From positions 1 through 11,265 of the forward strand of contig CAMNAT010000035.1 of the NCBI GenBank assembly GCA_946531785.1: 11,265 bases of DNA, written 5' to 3'. Origin of the DNA: an uncultured Oscillospiraceae bacterium (lineage in GTDB: Bacteria; Bacillota; Clostridia; UBA1381). The position numbers and the translations under genes were made by a program. How positions within the stretch are numbered: position 1 is the first letter of the stretch; each line of letters begins with the position of its first letter. Under the pieces are notes generated by a model that did not search any database, was not told the DNA's origin, and saw nothing but the letters and a program-made list of their open reading frames with translations. Below, piece by piece: positions 1 to 6,204 of the stretch.

Positions 1-332
1 GCATTCTCACAAAAATACTTCAGAGATGTGAGCGCCCGTTCACACCTTTGTACCTCGTCAAATATAATAAGAGTCTTTTCCTTTATTATAGTTTGCCCTG
101 ATATGTGTGAAAGGATAGGCAACAGATGATCCGGACTTATATCATCATCAAACACAGACGCAAGCCTCGGAGCTGTCTCAAAATTAAAATATGCGACATT
201 TTCATAGCAGGTTCGTCCGAATTCAAGCAGAGAATATGTTTTTCCGACCTGCCTCGCTCCCTGCAAGATCAGTGGCTTTCTGTGTGAACTATTTTGCCAT
301 TCTTTCAGAAAGGTCATTATTTTCCGTTCCAT
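1..332 (-). CDS. AAA ATPase of the AAA_14/DUF4143 type, C-terminus off the left edge
   Basis: This gives the first 110 residues of a P-loop ATPase; the rest lies beyond base 1. Seen directly: a Walker A motif GARQVGKT at residues 25-32, the stretch AYFNFE at 47-52, and a Walker B strand TLIIFDEVQ at 87-95 ending in the D92-E93 pair. This order is typical of the AAA_14 domain that usually precedes a DUF4143 domain in bacterial ATP-binding proteins of about 400 residues with no settled cellular role. The start is the ATG at 332, preceded by AAAGGG; the two ATGs just upstream are out of frame and hit a stop at once. A promoter-like sequence lies at 362-390. It diverges from the amidase remnant to its right. 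The family call is fairly sure; the function is unknown, and the missing C-terminus prevents confirming DUF4143. Confidence 0.85.
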   Translation of the reverse strand, partial: MERKIMTFLKEWQNSSHRKPLILQGARQVGKTYSLLEFGRTCYENVAYFNFETAPRLASVFDDDISPDHLLPILSHISGQTIIKEKTLIIFDEVQRCERALTSLKYFCEN

Positions 333-361
333 ATCATCATCCCTTTTATTGATATGGATAC

Positions 362-390
362 ATTGTATCACATATTAGTGTTAAAATCAA
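362..390 (-). promoter_or_regulatory. Sigma-A promoter for the AAA ATPase gene
   Basis: On the minus strand, TTGATT (390-385) is followed by a 17-base spacer and TACAAT (367-362), with TG one base before the -10 (extended -10). It lies about 30 bases upstream of the ATG at 332. A 13-base near-palindrome, GATACA-T-TGTATC at 357-369, overlaps the -10 and could be an operator, but it is short. Inferred from consensus only. Confidence 0.5.
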
Positions 391-629
391 CTGTTTTTTT
401 CGATATTTTTAGTGCATATTTACACGAAAGTTTTACAAAAATCACATTTTTAAGTACATGCTCTATACTTTCCCAACAGAAGCGCAGCCAGCTCTCCCGA
501 CATAAAATATGCATTTTAACACCAAAACATTCTTTTGTCAATGTTTTTCGGATTTCATTCCATAAAAACTTAATTTTCACATACAAACACAGCGGCTACT
601 CCATAAAAATCCCTGTTTTTAAAGCATAA
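391..629. other. AT-rich non-coding gap
   Basis: No convincing gene is visible here. Counting 361-600 by hand gives 75 G+C out of 240 (31%), clearly poorer in G+C than the amidase remnant that follows (45% over 841-900). Open frames exist on both strands (a plus frame from 294 to 629 and a minus frame at 368-586), but neither has a ribosome binding site or a recognisable product. A weak AT-only hairpin, AAAACATT/AATGTTTT at 524-547, is present. The right boundary coincides with the point where the amidase reading frame is cut, so this may be inserted or rearranged DNA. Confidence 0.5.
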
Positions 630-1187
630 CCGCACCACGGACATGGTGCGCCCGACGGCGGCGCGGTCGGTGCTTCGGGCACGGAGGAAAAGGATATAAA
701 TCTTGATATAGTTCTTAAATTACAGGAGATACTGGAGAGCCGCGGCACAACTGTTATTCTCACCCGCTCCGGTGACAATGGTATATATGAAAGCACAGCT
801 CAGACTATACACGAAATGAAGGTCTCGGATATGCACAACCGCCGCGACATAGTAAACAACAGCGGTGCAGATCTGTTTTTATCTATACATATGAACGCCT
901 TCGGCAGCAGCTCAGCCGGCGGGTTGCATGTTTTTTATGCCAGAAACCACCCCGAAGCCGAGGAAACGGCTAAAAGGATACAGGAATGCATCGCATCCCT
1001 CACAGGCGCGAAGCCGCATGCGGTAAAGACCGCATCCGACTCACTGTTCCTGATGAAGGATCCCGTACCTCCGGCGGTTCTTGTAGAATGCGGATTTATA
1101 ACCAACCCCGATGAGGAACGGCTTTTAAACACTGAAGAATACCGCGCAAAAATAGCGTTCGCTATCGCGAACGCTATTTCAGAGTAG
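630..1187 (+). pseudogene. N-acetylmuramoyl-L-alanine amidase (Amidase_3, CwlD-like), 5' end missing
   Basis: The open frame encodes 185 residues of a zinc-dependent peptidoglycan amidase, beginning right after a TAA at 627-629. All catalytic landmarks remain: GHG (metal-binding His, codons 639-647) in GHGAPDGGAVG, the Glu in GTEEKDIN, the His in LFLSIHMN, and the catalytic Glu in VLVECGFITN. What is missing is everything before GHG: the first strand (usually ending in DPGHG or DAGHG) and any signal or membrane anchor. CwlD of Bacillus is about 237 residues, so roughly 50 residues are lost. No ATG, GTG or TTG occurs in frame before the ATG at 816, and starting there would remove two zinc ligands and has no ribosome binding site. 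Neither other forward frame upstream continues the domain, so this is not a simple frameshift. CwlD makes muramic-delta-lactam in spore cortex, but other Amidase_3 enzymes look alike. Alternative explanation: an assembly join at about 630. Confidence 0.75.
1150..1179. repeat. Perfect 13-bp inverted repeat at the 3' end of the amidase frame
   Basis: The arms AAATAGCGTTCGC (1150-1162) and GCGAACGCTATTT (1167-1179) pair perfectly around a 4-base TATC loop. The hairpin lies inside the last codons of the amidase frame, which ends at 1187. It could end or stabilise the amidase transcript, but the T-run after it on the plus strand is only three bases; on the minus strand it is five. Its role is inferred. 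Confidence 0.6.
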
Positions 1188-1227
1188 TCTTAAGCATGAA
1201 ATTCGGACTATTTTTGCAATTTCCGTA

Positions 1228-1256
1228 TAGACAAACCGGAAACAATATGCTATAAT
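1228..1256 (+). promoter_or_regulatory. Sigma-A promoter of the lipoprotein gene
   Basis: TAGACA (1228-1233), a 17-base spacer and a perfect TATAAT (1251-1256) with an extended -10 TG one base upstream. Initiation would fall near 1263, giving a leader of about 40 bases before the ATG at 1305. The element is nearly the same as the aroF promoter on the other strand at 9415-9443 (24 of 29 positions). Confidence 0.8.
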
Positions 1257-1304
1257 GGAGAAAATATGGCTTACAGCCAATAAAGCAAAGGAGATGTATC
1301 AATC

Positions 1305-2210
1305 ATGAAAAAGAATTTCTTTCTGATAGCGGCAGTTTCTGTATTGGCAATATCAGCGCTTGCAGGCTGCGGCAAAGCAGATGTCAAAACTGCTGAGGTA
1401 AAGACCGAGGAGCCGAAAGCCAGCTATAAGCTGCTTTCCTCAAACGAGGTAGACGGAAGACAGGGTGTAGCAAGCGAGGGCGATTATTACTATGTAAGCG
1501 GCTCAACGACACTTACCAAATACGACAAGGACTGGAAAAAGATCGCCGAGAACACAAAGCCTTTTGATAAGGGATATGAGCGTGAGGTAAATCACATCGG
1601 TGATATAGATGTATATAATAATGAGATCTACTGCGGAGTTGAGCTGTTCCTTGACGGCAAGGCAAGCAATATCCAGATCGCTATATATGATGTTGATACT
1701 CTCGAGCTTAAGCGCACCTTCAACTTTGAACCTCAGAGCGGTCAGACAGAGTGCTCGGGTATAGCTGTTAATCCCGACAACGGTACAGTTATCATGTGTT
1801 CATGGGCAATGGATGAGACAGGCGAGTACCTGTACAGATATGATCTCAAGAGCGGAGCATATATGGACAAGATCAAAATGGACCCGTCTCCGAAGCTTAT
1901 CCAGGGTATAGCGTATAACGAGGGAGCATATTACATAACCTCTGACGACGGCGACGCTGACAAGGATGCGCCCGACCACGTTTATAAGACAGTAATAGAG
2001 GATAAGGGCACAACATGCTCAGTTACAGAGGAAAAGACTCTTGATGATGTGACCAAGCAGGGTGAGATCGAGGGTCTGACATTTGATAAGGATAAGAACC
2101 AGATGCTTGTTCTCTATAACAGAGGCGCAAGAATAATCCTCGGTATGCCTTCAGGCTTCTATGATGGCTATGACCACGAGATTCACGAAGTATTCACATA
2201 TGAGAGATGA
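1305..2210 (+). CDS. Secreted lipoprotein, probable beta-propeller-like fold
   Basis: A 301-residue protein with a type II signal peptide: MKK, a hydrophobic run at 5-20, and lipobox LAGC at 19-22, so Cys22 should be lipidated and the protein held on the outer face of the membrane. The mature part repeats units in which a YYYV or IYCG strand is followed by a Tyr/Asp-rich loop (EGDYYYVSG, NNEIYCGVE, EYLYRYDLKSG, EGAYYITSDD, EIEGLTFDKDKNQ). This pattern suggests a beta-propeller or similar sensor or binding fold. No catalytic signature is recognised. The start is firm: AAAGGAG at 1287-1293 lies 11 bases before the ATG. The gene has its own promoter and terminator and appears monocistronic, convergent with the fucosidase gene. 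Lipoprotein status is near certain; the ligand and role are unknown. Confidence 0.85.
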   Translation: MKKNFFLIAAVSVLAISALAGCGKADVKTAEVKTEEPKASYKLLSSNEVDGRQGVASEGDYYYVSGSTTLTKYDKDWKKIAENTKPFDKGYEREVNHIGDIDVYNNEIYCGVELFLDGKASNIQIAIYDVDTLELKRTFNFEPQSGQTECSGIAVNPDNGTVIMCSWAMDETGEYLYRYDLKSGAYMDKIKMDPSPKLIQGIAYNEGAYYITSDDGDADKDAPDHVYKTVIEDKGTTCSVTEEKTLDDVTKQGEIEGLTFDKDKNQMLVLYNRGARIILGMPSGFYDGYDHEIHEVFTYER

Positions 2211-2237
2211 TCATATGTGTTGAGTTCACAAATGATC

Positions 2238-2271
2238 AATGGGGCTGTCTCAAGCAGACAGCCCCATTTTT
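2238..2271 (+). terminator. Rho-independent terminator after the lipoprotein gene
   Basis: A 13-bp perfect stem (2238-2250 with 2256-2268, core GGGGCTGTCT/AGACAGCCCC), a 5-base loop CAAGC and a TTTTT run. It sits 28 bases past the stop. An outer inverted repeat, ATGATCAAT/ATTGATCAT (2232-2240 and 2278-2286), surrounds it. For the convergent fucosidase transcript the same hairpin lacks a good T-run, so it may stop that strand only weakly. Confidence 0.9.
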
Positions 2272-2298
2272 GTTTGTATTGATCATCAGCAGCTTTAT

Positions 2299-3765
2299 TC
2301 AAGCCAGGCATATCTTAAATACCACAGGCTTTGCGCTGTCTGTTCCTTTTGTCTTTATCCTGAGTCCCTCGCTATCCTGCTTCCACTCCAATGAGCCGTC
2401 ACATCCGAGCTGCTCCACCGATCCGATGATCCCGTAAAAATCGGGCTTTGCGGCATCCCGGGACTCGGCAAGTGACCTTATGCAGATATGGTCACAGCCT
2501 GACATATTCATGCATATAGCATAAATACATCCGTTGCCTACGGTAAAGCGGAAATCCTCATGAGTGAACACCTTGTCTGTGGCATCGTTGAATTGTCCCT
2601 CTGCTATCCTTGTCGGACCTTCCTCGCTTTTACGCCATACCCTTGAGCCGTAGATCGCCTCGCCGTTTATTTTGAGCCACTTTCCGATCTCGCGCAGGAT
2701 TTGCTCGTCCTCAGCCGGTATCGTTCCGTCAGACTTTGGTCCGACATTCAGAAGCAGTCTGCCGTTTTTGCTCACGATGTCCACAAGATCATATATGATC
2801 TGCTCCGGCTTTTTATAGTCATTGTTCTCAGTGTAGCACCACGAATTCTTTGCAACCGAGGTATCGGACTGCCAGAGATACGGCTTTGCCTCCGCAAACT
2901 GTCCGCGCTCAACATCCGGCACCGCCGTTCCGAACTGGAATGCGTCATGCTTATAATTGATGACTACCCGCTCTCCCCATTCCTCGGCGCGGTCATAGTA
3001 ATACGCCGCAAATTTACGAAGATACGGTCCGAATGCGGAATGGATTATCCACCAATCGAAATAGATCATCTTAGGTCTGTACTTATCAACGATCTCGCAC
3101 AGGCGGCATAGCCAGTCCTCAAGGTACTCATCTGTCGGCACAGGCTCGGAGAATTTATCGAAATGCTGCGGCTCCGGCATTGCCGGCCAGTAGAAGTCGC
3201 CGCGCTTTAACGGCTCCTTTATGTCTGAATCGAAATCCTTGCCGTTGCCCATGAAGAACCAGTGCTCCGCCCTGTGGTTTGACGCGCAGCAGATAAGCCC
3301 GCGCTTTTTGAATTCCGAAAACAGCTCGCCGAGAACATCGCGCATAGGTCCCATGTTCTTCGCGTTCCACTCCGAAAGCTCACTCTCATACATCTGAAAC
3401 CCGTCATGATGCTCCGCCACAGGCATTACATACTGTGCACCGGAAGCCTTGAAAAGCTCCGCCCATGCCGCCGGATCAAATTTTTCCGCCCTGAACATGG
3501 GTATGAAATCCTTGTAGCCGTGATCCTTATGCGCGCCGTAGGTCTTTATATGATGCTCATACTCGCGGCTGCCCTGTATATACATATTGCGCGAATACCA
3601 CTCGCTGCCGAACGCCGGAACGGAATATACGCCCCAATGTATAAATATGCCGAACTTCACATCACGATACCATCCCGGAGCATCGTACTGCTGCAGCGAT
3701 GCCCATGTATCCTTATATCTGCCGCGGTCTATGACCGCGTTTATCTCGTCCAAATACTTTTTCAT
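2299..3765 (-). CDS. Alpha-L-fucosidase, glycoside hydrolase family 29
   Basis: A 488-residue retaining exo-fucosidase that releases L-fucose from fucosylated glycans. The (beta/alpha)8 catalytic domain spans about residues 20-375. It shows FGIFIHWG (38-45), AEHHDGF (117-123) with the substrate-contacting His pair, and MIYFDWW (233-239), whose D237 fits the family nucleophile (usually in a W/F-F/N-D motif). LLLNVGPKSDGTIP (337-350) is the classic end of the GH29 barrel. Residues 380-488 form a beta-rich C-terminal region. There is no signal peptide or membrane segment, so it should act in the cytoplasm on imported oligosaccharides. AAGGAAGG sits just upstream of the ATG at 3765. It begins only 22 bases after the sigF stop, with no room for a terminator and no promoter seen, so it is likely co-transcribed with spoIIA. 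The acid/base Glu was not assigned. GH29 is near certain; linkage preference is unknown. Confidence 0.93.
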   Translation of the reverse strand: MKKYLDEINAVIDRGRYKDTWASLQQYDAPGWYRDVKFGIFIHWGVYSVPAFGSEWYSRNMYIQGSREYEHHIKTYGAHKDHGYKDFIPMFRAEKFDPAAWAELFKASGAQYVMPVAEHHDGFQMYESELSEWNAKNMGPMRDVLGELFSEFKKRGLICCASNHRAEHWFFMGNGKDFDSDIKEPLKRGDFYWPAMPEPQHFDKFSEPVPTDEYLEDWLCRLCEIVDKYRPKMIYFDWWIIHSAFGPYLRKFAAYYYDRAEEWGERVVINYKHDAFQFGTAVPDVERGQFAEAKPYLWQSDTSVAKNSWCYTENNDYKKPEQIIYDLVDIVSKNGRLLLNVGPKSDGTIPAEDEQILREIGKWLKINGEAIYGSRVWRKSEEGPTRIAEGQFNDATDKVFTHEDFRFTVGNGCIYAICMNMSGCDHICIRSLAESRDAAKPDFYGIIGSVEQLGCDGSLEWKQDSEGLRIKTKGTDSAKPVVFKICLA

Positions 3766-3787
3766 ATGTACCTTCCTTTACAATTTT

Positions 3788-4495
3788 CTATTGCTCGTAT
3801 GCATTGCTTCTGAGCTTTAGTAGCGCCTTCTTTTCGATGCGGGAGACCTGCACCTGCGATACACCGATCAGCTCCGCCGTCTCGGTCTGCGTCCTGCCCC
3901 TGAAATACCGCAGAATAATGACATCCCGCTCGCGGTCAGAAAGACCTTTGAGCGCGTTTTTTAAAAACACCTTATCCACGATCCTGTCCTCGGTATCATC
4001 TGATGATATCCTGTTTATAAGAGGATCCTCATCGTCATTTGCCGCCTGAAGCGACTCCGGTGGCAGAGACGCCTCAAACGCTTCGGTTATATCCCACTCG
4101 TCCATCCCCGTTTCCGATGCGATCTCGCCTATCGTCGGATCTCTGCCGAGACGGCAGCGCAGCTCCTCCTCGGCACGCCGCGCCCGCGCTGCCCTTTCCT
4201 TCACCGACCGGCTGACCTTGATCGCGCCGTCATCACGGATGAACCTTTTTATCTCGCCTATTATAAGCGGAACAGCGTATGTAGAAAACTGCACACCGAA
4301 CGAAAGATCAAACTTTCTGACCGCCTTTATCAGTCCTACCGCGCCGATCTGTACAAGATCCTCCATCTCGCAGCCGCGGTTTACGAACCTGTTCGCTATG
4401 CTGTAGACAAGACCCATATTGTTTTCTACCAGCTCGTTCTTGGCATTGCTGTCCCCATTTTTCACCCGTTCCAGGAGCGTTATATTATCAGGCAT
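3788..4495 (-). CDS. sigF: RNA polymerase sigma-F, forespore-specific (SpoIIAC)
   Basis: A 235-residue sigma-70 family factor that directs the first forespore transcription programme in sporulation. Region 2 runs about 22-92, including EDLVQIGAVGLIKAV (45-59) for core binding and the 2.4 segment FSTYAVPLIIGEIKRFIRDD for the -10. Region 3 is about 96-150. Region 4 is about 180-232, with the helix-turn-helix RTQTETAELIGVSQVQVSRIEKKA recognising the -35. Sequence alone can confuse sigma-F with sigma-G; the location directly after spoIIAA and spoIIAB settles it as sigma-F. It is about 20 residues shorter than Bacillus SigF, the difference lying at the N-terminus. Its ATG (4493-4495) overlaps the spoIIAB stop by 8 bases (ATGCCTGA), pointing to translational coupling. 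SpoIIAB should hold the product inactive until dephosphorylated SpoIIAA frees it. Confidence 0.95.
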   Translation of the reverse strand: MPDNITLLERVKNGDSNAKNELVENNMGLVYSIANRFVNRGCEMEDLVQIGAVGLIKAVRKFDLSFGVQFSTYAVPLIIGEIKRFIRDDGAIKVSRSVKERAARARRAEEELRCRLGRDPTIGEIASETGMDEWDITEAFEASLPPESLQAANDDEDPLINRISSDDTEDRIVDKVFLKNALKGLSDRERDVIILRYFRGRTQTETAELIGVSQVQVSRIEKKALLKLRSNAYEQ

Positions 4496-4913
4496 TTGCT
4501 GATATCTTCTTTCTCAGCACTACCGTCGTGCCGGAGCCCACCTCACTCTCGACACTCACCTCATCGGAAAAAGCCTCCATTATGGAAAAGCCCATCCCCG
4601 ACCGCTCCGAATCGCCGCTGCCCGAAAACAGCGGCTCACGCGCTTTTTCTATATCCGCTATCCCGCAGCCGCTGTCACGGATCATATATGTAACCCACTC
4701 ACCGTCGATCTCGCCCTCTATCACTATCTCGCCATCGTTGCTGTCATAGGCGTGTATAACGGAATTGGTCACAGCCTCGGAGACGGCTGTTTTCAGCTCG
4801 TCCATCTCCTCGACTGTCGGATCGAGCGGAAGCATGAACGCAGCACACACCGTGCGCGCAAATCGCTCATTTTCCGGCTTCGATGTAATGGTCATTTTCA
4901 TCCTGTCACGCAT
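4488..4913 (-). CDS. spoIIAB: Anti-sigma-F factor and serine kinase SpoIIAB
   Basis: A 141-residue GHKL-fold kinase that binds and inhibits sigma-F and inactivates SpoIIAA by phosphorylation. Visible motifs: N-box EAVTNSVIHAY (46-56), G1 box DSGCGI (80-85), an ATP-lid region with AREPLF (91-96), and G2 box SERSGMGFSIM (102-112). Arg20 in the ENERFAR segment matches the position that contacts sigma-F and SpoIIAA in the Bacillus protein. Length is close to the family norm (about 145). The annotated start is the ATG at 4913, with AAAGGAG upstream inside spoIIAA; later Met5 and Met7 cannot be excluded. It overlaps spoIIAA by 8 bases (ATGCGTGA) and sigF by 8 bases. Confidence 0.95.
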   Translation of the reverse strand: MRDRMKMTITSKPENERFARTVCAAFMLPLDPTVEEMDELKTAVSEAVTNSVIHAYDSNDGEIVIEGEIDGEWVTYMIRDSGCGIADIEKAREPLFSGSGDSERSGMGFSIMEAFSDEVSVESEVGSGTTVVLRKKISANA

Positions 4914-5271
4914 TTATCCGCGCTCCTTTCCCGCTTTTCATCATATTTATCCCATGCTGCAGAGTGTCGCTTATGAGCACAAGATCATTTATACCCGCCA
5001 TCTCGATCAGCCTTAACACCTGCTGCGACGCGTCAAAAATGATAAGGCTCCCGCCGAGAGCACGCACCGTCCGGTATCTTCCGATGATCATCCCTATACC
5101 CGAAGAGTCCATAAAGGTAACTCCGCCGAAATCCAGAGCTATGTTCACCGCTCCGGTGCTCTTTATCTCGCGCTCCACCCGTTTTTTTATCTCGCCCGCC
5201 ATATGGTGGTCTATCTCTCCGTATATCCGCATAACCACAAGTCTGTGCTTTGCCATCAGTGTAACTTCCAT
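4906..5271 (-). CDS. spoIIAA: Anti-anti-sigma factor SpoIIAA
   Basis: A 121-residue single-domain STAS protein. In its unphosphorylated form it binds SpoIIAB and releases sigma-F in the forespore; SpoIIAB phosphorylates it and the phosphatase SpoIIE (not in this window) reverses this. The diagnostic FMDSSGIGMIIGRY segment is at 53-66; Ser56 corresponds to the phosphorylated Ser58 of Bacillus. GEIDHHMA at 18-25 matches the GELDHHTA of the family. Length matches the usual 117 or so. The ATG at 5271 has AAAGGAG upstream with about 10 bases spacing, and an alternative Met6 lies five codons in. First gene of the operon; a sigma-H-like promoter lies at 5307-5334. Confidence 0.95.
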   Translation of the reverse strand: MEVTLMAKHRLVVMRIYGEIDHHMAGEIKKRVEREIKSTGAVNIALDFGGVTFMDSSGIGMIIGRYRTVRALGGSLIIFDASQQVLRLIEMAGINDLVLISDTLQHGINMMKSGKGARINA

Positions 5272-5306
5272 CCGACACCGTCTCCTTTCGCTGTTTGCAA
5301 AGAAGA

Positions 5307-5334
5307 TTTCGCCGCGGACTATGTTAAATCCTTT
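5307..5334 (-). promoter_or_regulatory. Candidate sigma-H promoter of the spoIIA operon
   Basis: On the minus strand AAAGGATTT (5334-5326) fits the sigma-H -35 consensus RnAGGAwWW exactly. After 12 bases, GGCGAAA (5313-5307) fits the -10 RnnGAAT except for the last base. In Bacillus the spoIIA operon is transcribed by sigma-H with Spo0A, so the context agrees. No clear Spo0A box was seen. The match is by eye. Confidence 0.55.
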
Positions 5335-5344
5335 GTCGAAATAT

Positions 5345-5380
5345 AAAAAGCGTCCGACATTTTTCTCATATGCCGGACAC
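5345..5380 (-). terminator. Rho-independent terminator after the sortase gene
   Basis: Reading the minus strand, an 11-bp stem (5380-5370 with 5360-5350; two G-U pairs) closes a 9-base A-rich loop and is followed by TTTTT (5349-5345). It starts 8 bases past the sortase stop and separates the surface protein-sortase unit from the spoIIA promoter. Confidence 0.8.
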
Positions 5381-5388
5381 TTCTGTAT

Positions 5389-6168
5389 TCATATCTTTTC
5401 GGTCAGTCTTGCAACGATCACAAACCGCTCATTGCCCGAGTTATATGAGCAGGTCGAAAGCGTCAGCAGCTTCTCCCGATACGACGGTGTTATACCTGTA
5501 TCATAAAGGCTGTGCGCCTTGCATGATGAAACATACGCATCATAAGCCTCGGTGGTATCTGAATTTATAAAATCATAGTACCTGAATTCGTCCTTGCTCC
5601 CGACCCTCACGCGGAACGCCGCGAACACCTCGTACACACACCTGTTATAAACCGTATCAAAGCGGACATATTTATGCTCATTATAAAAATCTTGGTCGGC
5701 ATATTTCAGCAGATCGTGGAACATTGTGCCGTTACGCATATTATGGCCGTAAACTATCATGTTATCACTATTGCCCGCCCTGTCGCACTGATAGTCAAGG
5801 AAGGGGATGCCGGCATCACTGTTTTCTTTATTGAAATTTCTGTGCAGATAAAATGCATTACTCTCGCCGTTATAAAGCACAGGATAATCTATAACAGTTC
5901 CGTCTATCTGTATCCACCCCGCCATATCATTGTTCTGCTCATACAGGCTGTGGTAGCGAGTCAGTATCCCGTCCGCCTCCCAGGTCTCTGCCTTGGGAGC
6001 ATCATCCTCACCCTCCGCATTCCGGTCTGGCAGGACAAGCGCCTCGCGCAGATCCTCCATCTCTTTTTCTGTGCTGTTTTTTTCCAGATAATATTTGACG
6101 AGAATACCGCCGCATATTATAAAAACGCACAGAAAAAGGATTTGAATAAGTGTGAGCTTGCGTTTCAC
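5389..6168 (-). CDS. srtB: Class B sortase
   Basis: A membrane-anchored cysteine transpeptidase that joins surface proteins to peptidoglycan. Using the longest frame (TTG at 6177, 262 codons) for numbering: a membrane segment at about 10-28, then the sortase domain from about 70 with DMAGWIQIDGTVIDYPV (84-100), catalytic His145 in IVYGHNM, Cys243 in TLSTCSY, and Arg251 in ERFVIVAR. The YGHNM / LSTCSY / FVIVAR set and the long N-terminal part place it in class B. The start is given here at the GTG at 6168 because AAAGGA (6179-6184) lies 10 bases before it but only 1 base before the TTG. The gene follows the NPKTG surface protein gene with a 36-base gap and precedes a terminator, so its substrate is probably that neighbour. 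Confidence 0.93.
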   Translation of the reverse strand: MKRKLTLIQILFLCVFIICGGILVKYYLEKNSTEKEMEDLREALVLPDRNAEGEDDAPKAETWEADGILTRYHSLYEQNNDMAGWIQIDGTVIDYPVLYNGESNAFYLHRNFNKENSDAGIPFLDYQCDRAGNSDNMIVYGHNMRNGTMFHDLLKYADQDFYNEHKYVRFDTVYNRCVYEVFAAFRVRVGSKDEFRYYDFINSDTTEAYDAYVSSCKAHSLYDTGITPSYREKLLTLSTCSYNSGNERFVIVARLTEKI

Positions 6169-6178
6169 CCGTACCAAA

Positions 6179-6184
6179 TCCTTT
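6179..6184 (-). promoter_or_regulatory. Ribosome binding site that decides the sortase start
   Basis: AAAGGA on the minus strand, 10 bases before the GTG at 6168 but only 1 base before the TTG at 6177. This favours the GTG start and a 259-residue product. Confidence 0.6.
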
Positions 6185-6204
6185 CCGTATTCTTTATAAT
6201 GCTT

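Noticed and set aside
524..547. Hairpin AAAACATT/AATGTTTT followed by a T-run, possible terminator.
   Set aside because: The stem is almost all A-T with an 8-base loop, and no gene ends before it on that strand.
368..586. A 72-codon minus-strand frame in the AT-rich gap.
   Set aside because: No ribosome binding site; the product shows no domain, and the ATPase promoter lies at its end.
294..629. A 111-codon plus-strand frame ending just before the amidase.
   Set aside because: It starts inside the opposite-strand ATPase gene, lacks a ribosome binding site, runs through AT-rich DNA and yields a Phe/His/Ile-rich product resembling nothing known. It is not a lost amidase N-terminus, since no DPGHG-like strand precedes 639.
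816..1187. A short amidase starting at the ATG at 816.
   Set aside because: It would lack the GHG His and the EKD Glu needed for zinc, has no ribosome binding site, and clear homology extends upstream to 639.
3788..4495. Sigma-G instead of sigma-F.
   Set aside because: The two are similar in sequence, but the overlap with spoIIAB and the operon order identify sigma-F.
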